Assembly: GCA_017500855.1 (NCBI GenBank)
Contig: JAFVYC010000035.1
Coordinates: 1-38,469 of the forward strand
DNA: 38,469 nt
Direction: 5' to 3'
Source of the DNA: Clostridia bacterium
GTDB taxonomy: Bacteria > Bacillota > Clostridia > Christensenellales > CAG-314
Every line of letters begins with the position of its first letter. The first letter of the stretch is position 1. Positions 26,026-34,259 of the stretch are shown here, in pieces. The notes beneath the pieces are model-generated. The model saw nothing but the letters and a program-made list of their open reading frames with translations, searched no databases and was not told where the DNA came from. A program made the position numbers and the translations under genes.

Positions 26026-26391
26026 CCATTTTGCACCTTGAAAAAGCAACCAAAAACAAAAAAAAATTGCCTTGCCAACACATTGCTACAAAAATGCAAT
26101 GGATTTTTTGATTGCAAAGCAATCAATTGGCAATTTGGAAAATTGCAAAGAAAAACTTCCCTTTGCATTGATGACTTTGCTCAAAAAAAATTTGCAGTTT
26201 TTGCAGATGAACGTTGAACAAAAGCGTTGAAAATCCACCTTGTTTGCAAGCAAAAATTCCTTTGTTCGACGGCAATTTTGCGCAAAAAGTTTGGGAACTT
26301 TGAAAGTTGCGTTTGCCTGCTTGAAGTTGGTTTTGCCTTTTTGCAAATTTGCGCCACCGCCTTGCAGTTGAAAAAGCAAAATTTTGGCAAC

Positions 26392-26415
26392 AAAAAAGAC
26401 GTGAAACGCCACGCC
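26392..26415 (-). terminator. Terminator of polA-coaE
   Basis: On the minus strand GGCGTG-6-CACGTC (26398-26415, one wobble pair), flanked by AAAAA and followed by six T (26392-26397), 31 bases past the coaE stop. Confidence 0.8.
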
Positions 26416-26445
26416 TTTTTGGTTGAATATGTAGTTGAAAGTTGC

Positions 26446-27018
26446 CTAGCATGCAAGCGCCTTGCTTTGGCAAATGGCTTGTTGAACGTTGGACGCCAAT
26501 TCTTCCAACGTGCCGTTGTTGTTGATGACAAGCGTTGGGTTGGCAAAAACTGATTGTTTTGACAAAATTGCCAAAATGTTTTGGGCTGAAACGTTGTCTC
26601 GCTTGCTTGCCCTGTCTACTTGCACAGCCCTGTCCGTTTGCACGAGCCACACTTCGTCCCAGCTGAACTCGAAGGCATCCATCAAGGGAATTTCCACAAA
26701 AAGCACGCCGTCCGTTTGCTGTGCAGTTTGCAACAACAGTTGCTTGATTTTGCCAAAGAACAAATTGTTGTAGGCAAGGCGCAAGTCGTCGTTTTGGAAA
26801 ATTGTTTGGCGCACGAAACTGCGATTTAGTTGACCGTTTTGCACGCTTTCTTGCCCCAAAAGTTGGCAAATTTGTTGCAAAACTTGGCTGTCCGACGCTA
26901 CCTGACGGGAAAGCACGTCGCAATCCACCGTGTTGTAGCCCAAACTGCGCAAAACACGTGCCACTTGGCTTTTGCCACTGCCAATTGTGCCTGTGATGGC
27001 AATGATGCTATGCTTCAT
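26446..27018 (-). CDS. coaE: CoaE, dephospho-CoA kinase
   Basis: Catalyses the last step of coenzyme A synthesis, phosphorylating the 3'-OH of dephospho-CoA; cytoplasmic. It has 190 residues, typical length. The P-loop is GTIGSGKS at 10-17, followed by DCDVLSRQV (substrate-binding DxD type) and the lid region DRASKRDNVS. The start ATG at 27018 lies inside the end of polA (11-base overlap) behind AGGGGG, so it is coupled to polA. The polA-coaE linkage is common in Bacillota, where mutM often sits between them; it is absent here. Confidence 0.94.
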   Translation of the reverse strand: MKHSIIAITGTIGSGKSQVARVLRSLGYNTVDCDVLSRQVASDSQVLQQICQLLGQESVQNGQLNRSFVRQTIFQNDDLRLAYNNLFFGKIKQLLLQTAQQTDGVLFVEIPLMDAFEFSWDEVWLVQTDRAVQVDRASKRDNVSAQNILAILSKQSVFANPTLVINNNGTLEELASNVQQAICQSKALAC

Positions 27019-29533
27019 ACAAAGTTTCCCCCTGTTCCAATTCCACCGTTAGTGGGCAAGCAAGTTGCATTGCGCTTTGCATTTGTTCGACGAGAATGCG
27101 CTTGACTTGCTCAACTTCATCCAAGTAGCAGTCGACAATCAGTTCGTCGTGAATTTGCAAGACAAGTTTGCTTTGTAGGCCTTGCTGTTGCATTGCGTTG
27201 TGCACCTTGAGCATGGCAATTTTCATGATGTCGGCTGCGCTACCTTGAAGAGGCATGTTCATTGCGGCACGTTCGCCAAAGGCACGCAAGTTGTAGTTGC
27301 CGGAAGAAATTTCTGGGATGTACCTGCGACGGCCTGTGATGGTTGTGACGTAGCCGTTGGTTTTGGCTTGCTCAACGCAACCGTCGATGTACGCCTTGAT
27401 TTTTGGGTAGCGTTGGAAGTACAGTTGAATGTACTCCTTGGCTTTTTTGATGGAGATGTTTGCGCTTTGCGACAAACCGAAATCGCTGATGCCGTAGATG
27501 ATGCCAAAGTTGACGGCTTTTGCCATTCGGCGCATGTCCTTGTTGACCATTTGTGGGGGAATGCCCAACAGTTCCGAAGCAACGCTTGTGTGGATGTCCT
27601 GCCCGTTGTTGAAGGCAAACAAAAGGTTTTCGTCGCCAGAGAAAGCGGCAAGCAAACGCAGTTCAATTTGCGAGTAGTCGGCGCCAACAAAAACGCCGTG
27701 TTTTGCCTTGAAAATTTTGCGAATATCCCTACCCGTGTCGCTACGAATGGGGATGTTTTGCATGTTGGGGTCGGAACTGGAAAGCCTACCCGTTGTTGTG
27801 AGCGCTTGGTTGAAAACGGTGTGCACCACACCACGTTTGACAAAGGGTTTGATGCCTTCCACGTAGGTGTGCAACAACTTGTACAACTTGCGGTAGGCAA
27901 GCAATTGGTCGGCAATTGGGTGCTCGGAACGCAGTTTTTCCAACACTTCGTTGTCCGTGGAGTAGCCACGTTGAGTTTTTTTGCCGTGGGGCAAGCCCAA
28001 CTTGTTGAAAAGCACGTCGGCAAGTTGCACTGTGCTGTTGAGGTTGAAAGTGCAACCTGCAAGTTGGTAGATTTGTTGGGAAAGTTGGTCAATTTGCGCT
28101 TGCAAATCCTTGGAAAGACTTTGCATCACGTCCAAATCCACGGCAACGCCTTCCTTTTCCATTTGGTACAACACTTCGGAAAGTGGAAATTCAATTTCGT
28201 AGTACAGTTTTTCCACGCCTTTTTCCACCATTTGCTTGCGCAAAACGTCCACGAGTTCAAGTAGCGCAACGGCGTTTTGTTCGTAGCCGTAGGCGCTTGC
28301 CAAACTTGCAACGTCCTTGTGGGCACGTGGCTCAACAAGGTACTGCATCAAGCACAAATCGTGCTGAACGTTTGAAAGTGTGATGCCAAAGCCGTCGAAC
28401 AGCCTTTTGAGGCCTTTTTGGTCGAACACAATCTTTGGTGTGTCGCCTTGCAAAATTGGCGACAAAACGGAAAACACAACGTCTTCCGTCATACCAACAA
28501 GGAAGTTGTCGGAAAACAAAACGTGGTACTGACGTGTGGGTTCAACGGCAATTTCGATGTGTGTTTTTGTGTAGTTTAGCGCAACACGGGGTGCCGTTTT
28601 CCAACTTTCCACAAGTTGTTCCAACTGTTGTTGGCTGTCCACTTCCACCACTTCGGCAAGGTGGTTTGCAACAACTTGGCTTTCGTCGAAATGCACCCTG
28701 TTGATGATGGATTTGAATTGCATTTTTTGGAAAAGTTGCTTGACTTCCCCGTTCAAAACGTACAGCCCGCATTTTTCCAAATCGTAGTCGACGTCGGCAG
28801 AAAGCACAATTTGCGCAAGCTTTTTGCTGACGTAGGCAAGGTCCTTGCCGTTGGCAAGTTTTTCCTTCAAGGCGCCCTTTTCCTTGTCCAAATTGGCAAA
28901 CAAGGTGTCCAAATCGCCGTGCCTTTCCAACAGTTGCAAAGCAGTTTTTTCGCCAACGCCCTTGACACCGGGGATGTTGTCGGAAGTGTCGCCACGAAGC
29001 GCCTTGTAGTCAACGACTTGGCTTGCAGTCATGCCGTACAGTTCCTTGATGTTGTGTGGAGTTACCACTTCCACGTCGGTGACGCCCTTCTTGGTGATGA
29101 GCACGGTGACTTTGTCGGAAACAAGTTGAAGCATGTCACGGTCGCCGGAAACAACGTAGCTTTCGCCATCGAAGTGGGAGGAAATTGTGCCGATGATGTC
29201 GTCGGCTTCCACACCTGCTTTTTCCACAACTGTCACTTGCATTGTTGCCAAAAGATCGTGCAAAATGGGCATTTGGGAAGCAAGGTCTTCCGGCATGCCT
29301 TTGCGATTTGCCTTGTAGTCGGGGTAGATTTGCTTGCGGAAGTTTGCGCCACGCTTGTCGAATGCAACAACAAGTTTGTCCGGTTTGAGTTGTTCCACCA
29401 CTTTGAGCAAAATGTTGACAAAGCCGTACACAGCGTTGATGTTGTTACCTTGCGTGTCGCTGAGCATTGGCATGGCAAAGTACGCCCTGTTGACAATGCT
29501 GTTTCCGTCGATCAAAAGAAGTTTTTGTGACAT
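27008..29533 (-). CDS. polA: PolA, DNA polymerase I (3'-5' proofreading site lost)
   Basis: Repair and Okazaki-fragment polymerase, 841 residues. The N-terminal 5'-3' exonuclease (FEN) domain covers about residues 1-290 (LLIDGNSIVNRAYFA, VVAFDKRG, VSGDRDMLQL, GVKGVGEKTA). The middle domain (about 300-460) is degenerate: where a DxE Exo I motif is expected the sequence reads VALNYTKTHIEIAV, so proofreading is probably absent, as in Bacillus and Thermus enzymes. The polymerase domain is intact: motif A DYSQIELRLLAA, motif B RRMAKAVNFGIIYG and motif C QIHDELIVDC. The start ATG at 29533 follows AAGGTG. No clear promoter was found between it and the recO terminator. Confidence 0.96.
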   Translation of the reverse strand: MSQKLLLIDGNSIVNRAYFAMPMLSDTQGNNINAVYGFVNILLKVVEQLKPDKLVVAFDKRGANFRKQIYPDYKANRKGMPEDLASQMPILHDLLATMQVTVVEKAGVEADDIIGTISSHFDGESYVVSGDRDMLQLVSDKVTVLITKKGVTDVEVVTPHNIKELYGMTASQVVDYKALRGDTSDNIPGVKGVGEKTALQLLERHGDLDTLFANLDKEKGALKEKLANGKDLAYVSKKLAQIVLSADVDYDLEKCGLYVLNGEVKQLFQKMQFKSIINRVHFDESQVVANHLAEVVEVDSQQQLEQLVESWKTAPRVALNYTKTHIEIAVEPTRQYHVLFSDNFLVGMTEDVVFSVLSPILQGDTPKIVFDQKGLKRLFDGFGITLSNVQHDLCLMQYLVEPRAHKDVASLASAYGYEQNAVALLELVDVLRKQMVEKGVEKLYYEIEFPLSEVLYQMEKEGVAVDLDVMQSLSKDLQAQIDQLSQQIYQLAGCTFNLNSTVQLADVLFNKLGLPHGKKTQRGYSTDNEVLEKLRSEHPIADQLLAYRKLYKLLHTYVEGIKPFVKRGVVHTVFNQALTTTGRLSSSDPNMQNIPIRSDTGRDIRKIFKAKHGVFVGADYSQIELRLLAAFSGDENLLFAFNNGQDIHTSVASELLGIPPQMVNKDMRRMAKAVNFGIIYGISDFGLSQSANISIKKAKEYIQLYFQRYPKIKAYIDGCVEQAKTNGYVTTITGRRRYIPEISSGNYNLRAFGERAAMNMPLQGSAADIMKIAMLKVHNAMQQQGLQSKLVLQIHDELIVDCYLDEVEQVKRILVEQMQSAMQLACPLTVELEQGETLYEA

Positions 29534-29566
29534 GGTTCACCTTGTTTTCTTTGTTTACTGAATATG

Positions 29567-29591
29567 TAAAAACAAACCGTTGCGGTTTGTT
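29567..29591 (-). terminator. Terminator after recO
   Basis: On the minus strand AACAAACCG-3-CGGTTTGTT (29571-29591, 9 perfect pairs) runs into TTTTT (29568-29572). It lies 24 bases after the recO stop and 34 bases before the polA start. Confidence 0.85.
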
Positions 29592-29614
29592 TTGAGTGCA
29601 AATTTTGATATACG

Positions 29615-30340
29615 CTATGCCAGTTTTGCAAGTTCTGCCAAACTGTTCAACGGAACGAAACTGTGGGAAATGTACCTTGAAACAAGGTTCAAGGCTTCCT
29701 TGCAAATTTCCTTGGAAAGTTTGATGTTCTTGAGTTTGTCGTAGCCGATGGATGCCACCATCGTGCAGGCGGAAACCACCCTTGGGGAGATGGAAACTGC
29801 CATTTCCGAACAACAAGTGTCGCACACAACGCCGCCGTGTTGAACGTCCAAAAACAACGGTTGTTGCTTTTTGCCACAAACGGAACATTGCGAAAAATCC
29901 AACTTGAAGCCTGCCGATTGCAAAAATCCAAGCAAAAATCGCAACGTGACAAGCAATGGGTCGACGTTGTCGCACAGGTTTTGCAATGCTCGCAAAACTT
30001 CCACGAAAAGCGCCGAATCGCTTTGCCCTTCGGCAGTCAGTTTGATGAGCGCTTCGGCAATGCAGTTGGCAGAGTAGTAGCACACCACGTCTTCCCGCAA
30101 GGCGAAGAAACTTTCCAATTGTTGGCAAGTTTTCAAAGTGTAGTAGCCCTTGGTTTCGGCAAGTTCGTAGTGACCGAAACAAAATTGGTCGGTGGCAAAC
30201 TTCAACTTGGCACTACTTTTGCGAACACCACGAGCGTGCACGGAAATTTTGCCGTGTTCCAAAGAATACAGCAAAACCATCATGTCATTTTCCTTGTAGT
30301 CGGTTGCTCGAAGAACCAGCGCCCTTGTTGTGATGTCCAT
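29615..30340 (-). CDS. recO: RecO, recombination mediator protein
   Basis: Loads RecA onto SSB-coated single strands with RecR; cytoplasmic. It has 241 residues. The N-terminal OB fold begins MDITTRALVLRATDYKENDM, typical of RecO (the ...YKE.D motif). The central helical region follows. A four-cysteine zinc site is present: CSVC at 152-155 and CDTC at 173-176. The ATG at 30340 lies within yqzL (56-base overlap) and has only a weak AAGGA upstream, suggesting coupling. The order era-yqzL-recO is the one known from Bacillota. Confidence 0.94.
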   Translation of the reverse strand: MDITTRALVLRATDYKENDMMVLLYSLEHGKISVHARGVRKSSAKLKFATDQFCFGHYELAETKGYYTLKTCQQLESFFALREDVVCYYSANCIAEALIKLTAEGQSDSALFVEVLRALQNLCDNVDPLLVTLRFLLGFLQSAGFKLDFSQCSVCGKKQQPLFLDVQHGGVVCDTCCSEMAVSISPRVVSACTMVASIGYDKLKNIKLSKEICKEALNLVSRYISHSFVPLNSLAELAKLA

Positions 30341-30419
30341 CTTTTGTTAGTTCCTTGTACAAAACGTAGTAGGCAGGGTTGCCTGTTTGTTCAAAAAGTT
30401 TCCAAACAATGTTTTTCAT
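30285..30419 (-). CDS. yqzL: YqzL-like small protein
   Basis: A 44-residue frame between era and recO with a good ribosome binding site (AAAAAGGAG, 8 bases before the ATG at 30419). The N-terminal half NIVWKLFEQTGNPAYYVLYKEL fits the short YqzL family (WxxFxxTGxxxxYLLYKE pattern), which occupies the same place in Bacillota genomes. Its function is unknown. The C-terminal half (THK-type, from TKDGHHNKG) is read from sequence that also encodes the start of RecO. I see no membrane segment or signal. Confidence 0.8.
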   Translation of the reverse strand: MKNIVWKLFEQTGNPAYYVLYKELTKDGHHNKGAGSSSNRLQGK

Positions 30420-30479
30420 CACGCAAACTCCTTTTTGCGATAGTTTGCGTATTTGCCCTGCAAGATATACGAAAAAATT

Positions 30480-31370
30480 CTAGTCTTTTTTGCTTGTGTA
30501 GCCCAATTCGTTGAGCACGTAGGGGCTGTTGCGCCAGTCTTCCTTGACCTTTACCCACAGCGTCAAAAACACACGTGCTTCCAACAGTTTTTGGATGCTT
30601 TCCCTTGCGTGAATGCCAATGTTCTTGATCATTGCGCCGTGCTTGCCAAGCACGATGGGTTTGTGGCTTGCCTTTTCTACCAAAATTGTTGCGTCGATAT
30701 CCCACGAGCCGTTTTCCCACGCCATTTTGTTGATGGCAACGCCAATGCCGTGTGGAATTTCGTTTTCGCAGGAAAGCAAAACTTTTTCCCTGATGGTTTC
30801 TGCAACCAAGTAGCGTTGGCTCTTGTCGGTGATGTCGTCCTCTTCGAAGTACATTTGGTCGCCCGAAAGGTACTTTTTGAGCGCTTGCCTCAGTTCGTCC
30901 ACGCCCTTGTTGCGCTTTGCCGAAACGCAGTACACTTCGGAAATGCCTTGGATGGCGTTGAGTTTGGCAAGTTCGGGAAGAAGTTTTTCCGCTTGGGAAA
31001 TGTCCGTTTTGGTGATGGCAACAACAAGTGGCAATTTGCGCCTTGCGTACTTTTCGATTTGGCCAATTTCCCTGTCGCTGATGCCGTCGTGGCCGTCCAC
31101 CACCACCAAAATGCAGTCAACGTCCGTTGTGGCGTTGTCGATGCTACGCAACATGTAGTCGCCAAGGGCGTTTTTGCTTTGCAAGTAGCCGGGAGTGTCG
31201 ACAAACACAATTTGGCTGTCGTCGTCCGTCCAAATGCCCATGATGCTGTCCCTTGTGGTTTGCGGTTTTGGGGAAACGATGGAAATTTTTTGTTTGATAA
31301 GTGCGTTGAGCAAGGTGGATTTGCCGGCGTTTGCCAAGCCCACGATTGCAATAAAACCTGTTTTTCTCAT
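30480..31370 (-). CDS. era: Era, GTPase for 16S rRNA maturation
   Basis: Essential GTPase that binds the 3' end of 16S rRNA in 30S assembly. It has 296 residues, the family norm. G1 is GLANAGKS at 11-18 (more usually GxPNVGKS), the G2 region is SPKPQTTRDSIMG, G3 is DTPG, G4 is TKTD and the C-terminal KH domain contains the GKHGAMIKNIGIHARESI RNA-binding turn. The ATG at 31370 lies 2 bases after the ybeY stop; the ribosome binding site is weak, suggesting coupling. The dgkA and cdd genes often found between ybeY and era are absent. Confidence 0.95.
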   Translation of the reverse strand: MRKTGFIAIVGLANAGKSTLLNALIKQKISIVSPKPQTTRDSIMGIWTDDDSQIVFVDTPGYLQSKNALGDYMLRSIDNATTDVDCILVVVDGHDGISDREIGQIEKYARRKLPLVVAITKTDISQAEKLLPELAKLNAIQGISEVYCVSAKRNKGVDELRQALKKYLSGDQMYFEEDDITDKSQRYLVAETIREKVLLSCENEIPHGIGVAINKMAWENGSWDIDATILVEKASHKPIVLGKHGAMIKNIGIHARESIQKLLEARVFLTLWVKVKEDWRNSPYVLNELGYTSKKD

Positions 31371-31372
31371 AG

Positions 31373-31849
31373 TTACCGTGTAATTTTCAATTTTTTCAAA
31401 ATTTCGTCCTGAACGGCAAACATTTTTTGTTCGTCGTCCTTTTGAACGTGGTCGTAGCCAAGCAAATGAAGAAGCCCGTGAAGCACCAAAAACGCCATTT
31501 CCCTTGTGAGGCTGTGGCCGTAGTCGGTGGCTTGTTGCTTTGCCCTTTCCAAGCAAATGACAACGTCGCCAACGTTGAGAAGGCCTGTGTCGGGGTTGAC
31601 GTCGCTTGCAAAATCTTGCAAGTTCAAAACGCCTTGGCAAGGGTTGTCCAACGTGGGGAAGGACAAAACGTCCGTCACGCTGTCGATGTTGCGAAACTCT
31701 TTGTTTAACTGTGCAATTTGTTGTTCGTCAACAACGGAAACGGACATTTCCAAGTGTTTGGAGGGTTGTCCCAAGTGTTTGAGCGCCGTTTCCACAACTT
31801 TTTTTGCCAAAAACCTTTTTGCGCCAATGTTTGTGAAATAGATTTTCAT
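31373..31849 (-). CDS. ybeY: YbeY, endoribonuclease of rRNA maturation
   Basis: Zinc-dependent endoribonuclease involved in 16S rRNA 3'-end processing and ribosome quality control. It has 158 residues. The catalytic/metal motif is HGLLHLLGYDH, giving the three histidines of the family; the RNIDSVTDVLSFP segment is the other signature. The ATG at 31849 follows GGGGG and lies 9 bases after the pgpH stop. Its position between pgpH and era is the conserved Bacillota arrangement. Confidence 0.95.
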   Translation of the reverse strand: MKIYFTNIGAKRFLAKKVVETALKHLGQPSKHLEMSVSVVDEQQIAQLNKEFRNIDSVTDVLSFPTLDNPCQGVLNLQDFASDVNPDTGLLNVGDVVICLERAKQQATDYGHSLTREMAFLVLHGLLHLLGYDHVQKDDEQKMFAVQDEILKKLKITR

Positions 31850-31858
31850 GGTTGCCCC

Positions 31859-33280
31859 CTAGATTTCCAACTTTACGTCGGGATACTTGACACGGCGGTG
31901 ACGGATGCCGTTGTAGGTGGTGATGATTGTGCTTTTTACAATGTCAATTTCCTTCATGGTGATGTCGCAATCGGAAAATTGGTCGAATGCCAAACGTTCG
32001 GCAACAATGTCGTCGACGATTTTTTCCGAACGGGACTTGTCCCCAACGGAACGCAACGCCGCTTCGGCAGCATCGCAAATCATCAAAATTGCGCTGATTT
32101 TGCTTGTTGGCTTGGAGCCTTCGTAGCAGTAGCCTTCGTAGGGAAGCACGCCGTCGGTGTACTTTTGCGCCTTCAAGTAGAAGTACTTGATGGGCATTGT
32201 GCCGTGGTGTTGCAAAATAGCGTTCAAAACGTCCTCGGGAAGATTGTGTTCCTTGCCAAGTGCGTAGCCGTTGACAACGTGCGACTTGATCATGCTGACA
32301 CTTGCTTCCGGAGTCATGCTGTCGTGGGGGTTGACACCGGAAAATTGGTTTTCGGCAAAGTAGGATGGAGCCTTGATTTTGCCAATGTCGTGGTAGTAGG
32401 CTGCTGCACGTGCCATTGCGCCGGGCAAGCCAATTGCAACTGCGCTTGCTTCCACGTAGATGGCAACCGTCAAGCTGTGGTTGTAGGTGCCGGGGGCTTT
32501 TTCGAACAGCATGCGCATGAGCGCCGTGTCGGACGAAGCAATTTCCGAGTAGCGGAAAACGGAAACAACCTTGAACAACCTTTCGAACAACGGCACAAGG
32601 GCAAAGATGAACACTACTGCCAAAATGCCACTTGCAAAGGAAAGACCAACTTTCAAAGCAAAGTTGCTCCAATCCGGTTGTTGTTGGAACATGAAGTAGC
32701 TCAAGGTGCAACACGCTGCGGAAATTGCGCCTTGAACAAGCCCAACCAAAATGTACCTCCAACGGCTGTTGCTACGAACAAACACGTAGGATGCGTACAC
32801 CGATTCGATTACACCGCTGAACAGCAAGTAGAAGAATTCTTCGGTGAGCACTCCTTCCTGAGTGGGCCAATTGATGTGTTGCATGCACACCAAAATGACA
32901 ATGACGAAGTTGGAGAAAAACGCCACCTTGTCGGAAACGATGAGGGAGAGCATGAGTGAACAAAATGCAAATGGCACGATGTAGATGCCGAACTCCCACA
33001 GTTTGGCAAGTTGCAACATTGCGTAGAACAGTAGCATTGTTGTGAACATTACCACAGTTTTGCGACGCAACACCATTGTGTCGTGGTCGACAAAGTAGAC
33101 GTACAGCCCAAGGGAGAACAAAAGCAAAGCCGTTGTTGTGAGTTGAACGGAAACTTTGACGCTTGTGCGCTCTGCCCAGTTGGGCAAAATTGCCATCAGG
33201 GAAAACACCAAAAACGCCAAAATGTAGATGTAGATGATGCTTTTCCACTTGATGTTGTGTAGTTTAGATGATTTAGCCAT
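31859..33280 (-). CDS. pgpH: PgpH-type HD-domain c-di-AMP phosphodiesterase lacking the extracellular domain
   Basis: PgpH (YqfF) proteins hydrolyse the second messenger c-di-AMP at the membrane. This one has 473 residues against roughly 700 in Bacillus or Listeria. The first membrane segment (about 13-32) is followed almost at once by a run of further segments (about 45-235), so the usual extracellular 7TMR-HDED domain between segment 1 and the bundle is missing. The cytoplasmic HD domain is complete: His268 (TYNHSLTVA), His297-Asp298 (YYHDIGKIKAP), His334 and His358-His359 (ILQHHGTMP). The start codon shares a base with the phoH stop (TAATG). The name rests on the HD sequence and on the phoH-pgpH-ybeY order. 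Confidence 0.9.
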   Translation of the reverse strand: MAKSSKLHNIKWKSIIYIYILAFLVFSLMAILPNWAERTSVKVSVQLTTTALLLFSLGLYVYFVDHDTMVLRRKTVVMFTTMLLFYAMLQLAKLWEFGIYIVPFAFCSLMLSLIVSDKVAFFSNFVIVILVCMQHINWPTQEGVLTEEFFYLLFSGVIESVYASYVFVRSNSRWRYILVGLVQGAISAACCTLSYFMFQQQPDWSNFALKVGLSFASGILAVVFIFALVPLFERLFKVVSVFRYSEIASSDTALMRMLFEKAPGTYNHSLTVAIYVEASAVAIGLPGAMARAAAYYHDIGKIKAPSYFAENQFSGVNPHDSMTPEASVSMIKSHVVNGYALGKEHNLPEDVLNAILQHHGTMPIKYFYLKAQKYTDGVLPYEGYCYEGSKPTSKISAILMICDAAEAALRSVGDKSRSEKIVDDIVAERLAFDQFSDCDITMKEIDIVKSTIITTYNGIRHRRVKYPDVKLEI

Positions 33281-34203
33281 TATTTTTCCTCTTGTGTTTC
33301 GTACGCTTTGACAATTTGTTGAACCAACGGATGGCGAACAACGTCCTTTTCCGAAAGGCGAATGATGCCAATGTCGTCGATATCTCGCAAAATGCGAATT
33401 GCGTGTTTTAGGCCGGAAGTTTTGCCGTCCGGCAGGTCGGTTTGTGTGAGGTCGCCTGTGATGACCATTTTGCTGTTTTCACCAAGGCGAGTGAGGAACA
33501 TTTTGATTTGTTCCTTGGTTGTGTTTTGCGCTTCGTCCAAAATGACGTAGGCATTGGAAAGTGTTCTGCCACGCATGTACGCCAACGGCGCAATTTCTAT
33601 GGTGCCACGCTCCATCATTTTTGCATACGTTTCCACACCCAACATTTCCTGCAAGGCGTCGTACAGCGGGCGAAGGTAGGGGTTGACTTTTTCTTGCAAA
33701 TCCCCGGGCAAAAATCCCAACTTTTCCCCTGCTTCCACAGCCGGGCGAGTGAGAATTATTTTTTCCACCTGCTTTGCACGGTAGGCGTTGACTGCCAAGG
33801 CAACTGCAAGGTAGGTTTTGCCCGTTCCCGCAGGGCCAATGCCAAAGGTGATGGTTTTTTTCTTCATCAAGTCGACGTACTTTTTTTGCCCAACGGTTTT
33901 GCTTTTGATGGGTTTGCCACGGCTTGTGATGGTGACAACGTCGTTGAGCAGTTGGTCAACTTCTTCCAACCTGCCATCCTTGGCGCAACCGCAAATGTAG
34001 TTTACCCTGCCAATGTCCGGAGTTTCGCCGTTGCGAATGAAACTGAGCAGTTTGTTGAGCACGCCCAAGGCGCTGTTGACATCGCCATCTTCGCCAAAAA
34101 CGTTGCATTGCCCGTCCTGCATGGTAACTTTGACGTTGAACGTTTCGCAAACGACTTTGATGTTTTCGTCGAATGGACCGAACAATTTGATGAGTTCGTC
34201 CAT
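33280..34203 (-). CDS. phoH: PhoH-like ATPase
   Basis: Cytoplasmic P-loop ATPase of the PhoH/YbeZ family, linked to RNA metabolism with YbeY. From the ATG at 34203 it has 307 residues. Walker A is GPAGTGKT (123-130), Walker B is AYVILDEAQN, and the VITGDLTQTDLP motif is diagnostic. The start is uncertain. The frame is open upstream and homology seems to continue (VKRIEVES), while the only good ribosome binding site, GGGAGG at 34240-34245, is too far from this ATG but 9 bases before an ACG codon at 34230. A start at 34230 would give 316 residues and the usual family N-terminus. It lies in the yqfD-phoH-pgpH chain. Confidence 0.92.
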   Translation of the reverse strand: MDELIKLFGPFDENIKVVCETFNVKVTMQDGQCNVFGEDGDVNSALGVLNKLLSFIRNGETPDIGRVNYICGCAKDGRLEEVDQLLNDVVTITSRGKPIKSKTVGQKKYVDLMKKKTITFGIGPAGTGKTYLAVALAVNAYRAKQVEKIILTRPAVEAGEKLGFLPGDLQEKVNPYLRPLYDALQEMLGVETYAKMMERGTIEIAPLAYMRGRTLSNAYVILDEAQNTTKEQIKMFLTRLGENSKMVITGDLTQTDLPDGKTSGLKHAIRILRDIDDIGIIRLSEKDVVRHPLVQQIVKAYETQEEK

Positions 34204-34259
34204 GCTTTCTACTTCTATTCGTTTTACCGTAGCCGTGTACCTCCCGTTTGGATTTTTTG

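Noticed and set aside
26086..26412. Minus-strand 108-codon open frame downstream of coaE
   Set aside because: It begins inside the coaE terminator, has no ribosome binding site and reads as basic/aromatic low-complexity sequence.
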